Positions 57,901-64,000 of a stretch of DNA of 64,000 nt are shown piece after piece. This DNA comes from Galerina marginata (Eukaryota > Basidiomycota > Agaricomycetes > Agaricales > Galerinaceae), in contig JAECYW010000028.1 of the NCBI GenBank assembly GCA_023014335.1, positions 558,001 through 622,000 on the forward strand, given 5' to 3'. Each line of letters starts with the position of its first letter. Position 1 is the first letter of the stretch. The notes under the pieces were generated by a model. It did not search any database and was not told where the DNA came from. It worked only from the letters and a program-made list of their open reading frames with translations. Both the position numbers and the translations under genes were made by a program.

Positions 57901-59045
57901 AAGTACGTCTATTGCCAAAGCGAACGCGGATTGCTTACCATAATAGCCGAGGTAACGTGGTGCTGTCAAGTAGTCAGATATGCTACGGAATGAAATATAT
58001 TACCTTGTCCTACCACCGATCCAACACTCCGAAATAATTTCCAGTTACCCTGGAAAACTGATGCAAAAGTCAGTGGGAGAAGGACGCAAATTCATTACTT
58101 TCGTACCTAGGTTAATCACTTCTGACTTGTACAACTTGTTGTCATGCTGATAATCGAGACAAGAATAGCAGGGATGGCGGCCTAGGACGAGAAGGTATGG
58201 ACAATAGCACAAAATGCACCCAGTGGCGATAAGCGTGACACGGTTACATTGGCAGAAGATCTACTCAAGCTTGGTTAGTTTGGAGAACGAGGATGCCGCT
58301 GAACTTCACTGATGGAAAGACCACCAATGGCCACTGACGCCATCTTGACGAGGAAAAACCTGGGCTGAAAGTTAGTACATTGAATAGAGTAAGGCACGGC
58401 GGTGACTCACCGGATTTGGGCCGATTTTAGCATCCATCATCAGCGCCAGCGAAGACCTGGCAATGCATGGACCGAGTATCGTCGACGCGTCCCACCGCTG
58501 ACCCTAAAATTACCTGGGGGATTTGATGCGAGAGTTAGCGGGAGCGGGACACGGATATGTTATCTTTCGCACCTCTGACAAGGTCACAAAGCCACTTCTG
58601 CCGGCGACTCGTACAGCGTATCGCGGTGCTAAGAATCAAAAAAAGATCTGAGATGGCAACTGAGATCAAGAAAATGACAGTAAAGGACGTACCGAGAGGC
58701 CATTGGTGTGATAGGATTACACGAGCAGAAGGTCTGCTCATGATACTTAGTTTGATAAAGGAAAACGTTGCTGAAAGTGAAACTCACCGAATGAAAGTCT
58801 AGCAACGACTGCTGAAGCCGCCATCCTGACAATCATAGACCACTAAGACCAGAGCTAGGAGCAAAATAAACATTGAATTAGAGGTAAGATAAAATACGAA
58901 CACCGAAACAAGACGCACTCAGAGGCGATGGGCGTGATGCGGCTGAAGATCTGCTCATGGTTGGTTAGTTCGAAGCTTAAGCTTGAAGGGAAGGGTTACT
59001 GAACCTTACCAACTGAAAGACCGGGGATGACACTAAGAGTCTGCA
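57900..59045 (-). pseudogene. Three diverged copies of a small exon-intron unit
   Basis: On the minus strand a unit recurs near 59040-58900, 58825-58650 and 58345-58170. It opens with a coding start (MAASAVVARLSFG, MASVAIGGLSIS and a worn third) and a GTGAGTTTCA- or GTAAGGTTCA-like donor. A block AACTAACCAA...TGAGCAGATCTTC and then I(T/C)...PI or RVTLIATGC follow. Each downstream frame is hydrophobic and cysteine-rich (CILCYCPYLLVLGRH). The copies differ by stops and indels. This may be one membrane-protein gene with internal duplications, or three dead tandem copies. I do not recognise the family. Confidence 0.4.
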
Positions 59046-59052
59046 GATAACA

Positions 59053-61173
59053 CTAGTCCTCGTCGGAAACTAATATGAACTCGGGCGTTTCGTCGACGAT
59101 CATCTCTGAACTTGCACGCGAAGAGGCTGATTTGCTGCGAGCCTTCTTCTTCCGATTGACACTGGGAATATCCGTGACGGCTTTGAAGATCGGGACCCAG
59201 TGTTTCTCCACGGTAAGACTGCGGATTGTCGGCTTGAATCGACCAGCAACCAGGACCTTGACATCCTTTGCCCTTCCGCCGTCGGCGCTGGGCTTCCTTT
59301 TGACGTTGTCACCATATTTTTCCGCAGAGAAATGGGAGGACTTATCTTCGATAAATTCTCCAGTACTCCAAAATGTGAAAGCAAGTTCCACCTGAAACGA
59401 CGATGGTTAATTATCAACTTCATGTAAGACGTGTTAGAAAACTCACAGCTTGCATCGCAAGTATCAACGCCCCCCCAGGCGGCTCCGAGGGGTAGAGGTC
59501 GCGTGGATCCGGAATGTCCTCGTATTCGGCAAAATAAGCATGAGCTAAAGACATGATAAGCTCATTTTGAAGACAACCCTTTACGATTGCGAAATTTCAA
59601 GTCAATACAAGTAAGTGAATAGCTAAAAGAAATACCTTTTTTGTGATCTTGCCTGTTTCCTCGTCTTCGTCCCACACTCGCCAGTGGAATGGGGCAGTAG
59701 GCGGATTGCCCTGGATCTCAGTGAATAAGCTAAGGTATTCGGCGATGTCAGCCGGGCCCTCGACAAGTATCCCTTCTCCAGCTTCGAGGAAGTTCTTGAC
59801 CGCGGTTCTGGCACGCGTAAAGAAGCCGTTACGCCAGTTGCTGAGGCGGTAGCCAACCTACCACAAAGAGATGAACAAGGGGAAAAATTTGGACATTAAA
59901 TCTTACCAGGCCGCCCCAACGTCGTTATCTTCAATGATGTGTCCATCCTCGGGGAAAATAGCATCAACCAGATGTTGAATCTGGACTGACGAGAACCCTT
60001 CCCAGGCATCGAGAGTGCCGACCTTGATTTTTGGCGAGCGGGGCGAGAGACTCAGTGAAGGCAGCTCCAGATGGAAGGTGGTCAAGCTTCCACTTGGTAG
60101 CGCCGCCACGTTGTGCCCTCTTCGTGCTTTGGGCCATCGGTTTGGAGTCGGAAATCTTGATGTTATTCACCTACAGCCAAGCAGGAGTTTATCGTCCAAA
60201 GGTTTTAAAATGACAACTCACCACGATCCTCTTTCCTTGGAAACCGGACAGAGATTTATGCTCCACAACATCGGTCTCACCATCTGCCATGAATCCACCT
60301 GGTCTCACCATCGAATCGTCTTTCTCGCCGGCATCCTGGGTGCGAGATTCTGGTCCACTGATTGCGTCCCAACCGGCAGAACCCTTGACCTTTTTCTTCT
60401 TGGATTGCCGCTGGATTCCTGTCTGCCGGATTCCTGTCTGCCACTATTCAGGGACTCGTCAGCAAGTACAAGAGGCAAGACATCGCATCATGTAGAGCAA
60501 ACCTATCATGTGCCTTGCGCTTGGTGAGCGGTCGAGGCGAGGGTGCAAATACCGTTTGGCCCTGATGTCAGCTCTTGCTGTTTTCGGCTTCTTCCCTCTC
60601 TTGGGTTTCTGTGGTTCGGCTCCTCTCTCTACATCCCCATCCAAGTCGGATTCCTCGGACTCAACCTCACTCTCGTCTCCACCAGCATAGGTGGGAGGGG
60701 AATATTCCTCGCCACTACTATCTGGTCCTCTAAATGATCTGGATCCGTAGCTTTGGGGTCTTGGTTTACTTCCCGGCCTAACAAATGAGTACCTGATGTT
60801 TCGTTTCCAGAAAGTTGTAATTAAACTGACACACCTTTATCTTCAGCTCGTTCAGCGTCATCGACAGTGGCCACTGGTGTACGAAATGGATCCTGGCTTG
60901 TTGAGTGGCGATTGGAAGATCGACGGTCGATGTCTTCCTTCCGCAGCCGATCTTCAATCTTCAACATCAGCAGCACGTTGAATGTTCGCCGCGTCCTCCG
61001 TCTGTTTCTCCAGTTGCACACGAGCCTCTTCCGCACGAACCTTCGCCATTTCTGCAGGAGTCCAACGCCTTTGCATGGCATCATTGACGACTTGGCCAGC
61101 GTGTCGGGTCTTGTTACCACTTCGCGTCTCGATCGTTGGTTTGAACTTGGAGAGCCCAGCTTTTGGCGCCATG
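59053..61173 (-). CDS. Mushroom-specific protein of unknown function
   Basis: Exon 1 (61173-60835) gives MAPKAGLSKFKPTIETRSGN and a charged helix (WTPAEMAKVRAEEARVQLEK). Later exons give an acidic region (SSGEEYSPPTYAGGDESEVE), then KIKVGTLDAWEGFSSVQIQH and SNWRNGFFTRARTAVKNFLE. The last exons give EDIPDPRDLYPSEPPGGALI, VELAFTFWSTGEFIEDKSSH and a basic tail ending at 59053. The GALILAMQAVELAFTFWSTG block and the N-terminal basic/charged helix are familiar from repeated, uncharacterised mushroom proteins. The intron at AMQA|GTGAGT and the one before VGYRLSN are clear; others are inferred. No enzymatic motif is seen. Confidence 0.65.
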
Positions 61174-61299
61174 AAGACAGTAATGTAACAACACATTATC
61201 GGTGGGTGATCAGCCGTATGTACATGCATTTGACCAACCTCATTTACTTTCCGTCAACGCAGCCTTCCCACCGTTTCCAACCATCAGCTTGTCTCCGCA

Positions 61300-63110
61300 A
61301 TGCCTCGAACAATCAAGGCTCGAAACATTCCATGCCCAGTGCCACAATGAATGGCATTTACGAACCGTGGTGGTCTCAACAATCATCTCAAAATACACCT
61401 TGCGTGTTCCAGAAAACCATGCACCTTCGCCACAAAATCAAGCTGCGGCCCCCGAGCAACAATTTATCAACAATAACGACCCTCCGAGTCCGAACACAGG
61501 TGCCTCTGGTGCTGAAGACGAGCCAATGGATACTACGGAAGATGGTCCATCGCATAAGAGAGGCGAAAGTGTTCGATATCACCCATTAATCGATGGTACG
61601 CCTTTCTTCCTCTTTTGAATTCAGTCTTATTTCACGACCTCTTTCTCCTGCAGGTCTTCCTTGTGATTCCAAGGGAAACTTTCTGTCCGAAGGGGCGTCG
61701 CCGCCACCCTGGGATCGACCACCTGCCGACGACTTTGCGAACCGTGCCGAATTTGAACTTGCTTACTATTTCGCAAGAATCAAATGTCGGCGTCCAACAT
61801 CAACGAGCTCCTACATATCTGGACTGCAACACTACCAGAGGACCAAGATCCCGCCATTTGTTAACAAGCAGGACTTGTACGACACTATTGACGCAATCGG
61901 CGTCGGTGATTGTGCTCCACAACCAACTCTCTAATCTAACGGACTTTGCGACTGAGATCCATTTCGCAGCCAAGGAAGTCACTGATGAGCATGACCATCA
62001 GTCTTATATTGTACTCAAATGTACTCAAAGCTACCAAGGAGCACGAAGATTCAGACGGGTTCCGGATGTTCCGTCGCCAGCTTTTTCATGGATCAATAAA
62101 TCGTATTCCTCAATCATTGAAGCCGGCGATGACGGAATCCAAGGTCGTACGATATGCGGGTGGACATTATCGTCGAACATTTTACGGGCTTGGCCCTTAC
62201 ATCGCTGATTACCCTGAGCAGGTACTTCTTGTATGTATCGTTCAGAATTGGTGTCCACGGTAAGCTTGTCCTAGCACTGTGTTTTCTTGCAGTCCATTGA
62301 TCTTCATCAAAGATGCGATGCCCATTGGAACAATCTTGATGGAGGTGTCCGAAGGTGTCATGACCTCACGGAGGCTCTCTTCAAGGCTTTGGGAACGAAG
62401 GCACTTTGGGACGACTACGGAATTGTTGACGGCATTATGGTACGTTCTCCTTGCGGTCTCCCTTGCCAATTATTATTGTAGCTAATGTAGATGAACATCT
62501 TTAGGCGTCTACTCATGGACTTCCCCGCGCTGACATCCATGAACTACTGTCGCCGGACCTCTTGCATCAAATTATCAAAGGAACATTCAAGGATCATCTC
62601 GTTACCTGGGTTTCGGATTACATAAAAGCTCTAGACACTGCGAGTGAAGCTAGTCGGATCCTAGATGATATTGATCGACGGTACGCTGTTTCAAATTTGC
62701 GAAAAAGACTGTAACTGAGTGTTGGGTTAAAGAATTGCTGTGGCTCCTTCTTTTCCCGGTCTGCGACGCTTTCCAGAAGGACGCAGATCCAAACAATGAA
62801 CTGGTGACGATTCAAAGGCACTTATGAAGGTATTTGGAAACATTATTATAAGTATCCTTATGTTGACGACAACCACAGGTGTACCTCCCCGCAATAGCTG
62901 GGCATGTGCCGCCTGAAATTGTCCGTGCTATCAGCGCCTTTATGGAATTTTGCTATCTGGTGTGCCGTTCAGTGATCGATGAAGACGATCTCTTCAAAAT
63001 CGATGCCCCCGTCACCGAATTCCATCATCTGCGCACCGCCTTTGATCTTGTTTGCCCCCATGGGTATTCACTACCGCGCCAACACTCAGTCTCACACTAT
63101 ACATATCTAA
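61300..63110 (+). mobile_element. Plavaka-type transposase gene, nearly full length but inactivated
   Basis: A C2H2 finger opens the frame (MPRTIKARNIPCPVPQ, stop, MAFTNRGGLNNHLKIH). Typical Plavaka blocks follow: [66 protein letters not shown] and YLPAIAGHVPPEIVRAISAF. The last is SLPRQHS. Introns are retained. Two TGA codons break the frame: at 61348-61350 inside the zinc finger and at 62797-62799, where KQ-W is expected. After SLPRQHSVSHYTYLIKE the transposase sequence stops near 63115. In active elements this protein catalyses cut-and-paste transposition; this copy is dead. Confidence 0.85.
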
Positions 63111-63114
63111 TCAA

Positions 63115-63660
63115 GGAATCTGTCCCCAATGCTCAAGTTCTGCACTTTTCGATTGGTTCCTCTGTCTCGGCCTCTGTCATTTCTTCCTCGCATGCTGGCC
63201 TCAGGCTCGAAGACTCTGGAAGCACTCTCGATAATCTCTCTTTAGTGACATCGAAGACATCGATCAGCTCCCAGAACTGCAAAGAAGACCCCCATCTTCA
63301 AATAACATCCCTCATCTCTGCTGGCCGTCGAAGACATCCCGCCTGAGATAATTGCACCCTCTCAATTCAACTCAGTTTACGGCACTCGCTCCAACACCCC
63401 AACTGGCCATCCAATCTGTCTCTTTGGACTCAAATCGTGATGAGCCATTCTTCGGGGTCGTCAGCGACTGCGACAAGCCTGAATTTTGCTGTGCTTCGTG
63501 GCACTGCGGCCTCTAGATTGGGCGATTCTGCTCCTAGCAAGGCCGAGGTTCAATGCCTGAACTGCGACGAGCACCCACACCCCGCTCTTGAGCCGAGTTT
63601 GAAGGACGAGCTGAACTGCAACACTTGCGGTTTGTACTTGCAAGCTGGTTGGTATTCTTC
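63115..63660 (+). pseudogene. Broken GATA-type zinc finger gene fragment
   Basis: The frame at 63437-63685 contains VQCLNCDEHPHPALEPSLKD and then ELNCNTCGLY. This gives the Cys-x2-Cys...Cys-x2-Cys spacing of a GATA finger and the usual NC(N)xCGLY ending. The central TPLWRR segment is garbled, apparently by a frameshift, and the basic tail after CGLY is not GATA-like. The preceding stretch has one acidic open frame (DIEDIDQLPELQRRPPSSNN). It is joined directly to the end of the Plavaka remnant, so the fragment was probably brought together by rearrangement. Confidence 0.5.
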
Positions 63661-64000
63661 TATTTTTGTCTATATGATTCTATGATGAAACTGACTCACG
63701 TCGATGTTAGTTTTTGCACAGCACAACTGGCCTCACCCGAAAAGCATGCATAATTTACATGGCAAGAGCCGTGCAAGCAAGTAGCACCTCAATAGGAAGC
63801 TGTAGACACTATAGGTACGGTCATTTGATATCCTATCGAGGTTCCCTGCCTTATTGAAAGAAAGTTCAACCGTCAGTGGCAGGCTGCAGTGCAGCGCTAC
63901 AACTGCCACACCACAGTACTCCCTCCACCAAACCTGGCGTACCTCTCCTGTTCTTGAGGCCCCACCACTCTCGCTCCTGACTCAAATAACTTATGACTTT
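63661..64000. other. No recognised gene
   Basis: Only very short frames are present up to the window end. Confidence 0.35.

Overview
The window looks like nuclear DNA from a mushroom-forming basidiomycete (Agaricomycetes). Genes are split by many short introns of about 45-60 bp with GT...AG ends. Several families typical of this group are present: JmjC proteins of the mushroom type, Plavaka-type transposases, a TRANK1-like UvrD helicase, and MYND and RING proteins. All calls come from reading frames, motifs and remembered family patterns; nothing was aligned by software.

Layout. 1-5.5 kb: 3'-open TRANK1/UvrD-like helicase gene (minus). 6.6-8.5 kb: complete swc2/YL1 gene (plus), SWR1 chromatin remodelling. 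8.7-10.1 kb: start of the meiotic MutS homologue MSH4 (plus), cut off where CACTA-like transposon sequence begins. 10.1-14.7 kb: repeats and clathrin heavy chain (CHC) fragments. 14.86-19.08 kb: JmjC-domain gene (plus). 19.1-26.1 kb: dispersed repeats, an F-box-like gene at 22.2-23.2 kb and a UTP20 fragment. 26.1-36.0 kb: broken CHC pieces, mostly minus strand. Interspersed among them are a 5'-truncated NCA2 gene, a small lineage-specific gene, an intact RING-finger gene and a Plavaka remnant. 36-46 kb: sparse, with unrecognised coding fragments, a paralogue of the small lineage-specific gene, a duplicated 5' end of the JmjC gene, and a MYND-finger gene at 45.1-45.8 kb. 47.0-51.8 kb: very long Ser/Pro-rich low-complexity protein. 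52.3-54.2 kb: WD40 protein with a C-terminal membrane segment (minus). 55.1-61.2 kb: two mushroom-specific proteins of unknown function on either side of a degenerate triplicated unit. 61.3-63.7 kb: decayed Plavaka transposase followed by a broken GATA-finger fragment.

The most striking feature is a graveyard of fragments of normally single-copy housekeeping genes (clathrin heavy chain, MSH4, NCA2, UTP20) and duplicated gene 5' ends. Introns are still present in many fragments, so they moved as DNA and not as processed mRNA. The pieces are mixed with transposase remnants and at least five families of short dispersed repeats. I see no operon-like organisation and no obvious multi-gene functional system. 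The intact genes are independent chromatin, ubiquitin and signalling-type genes.
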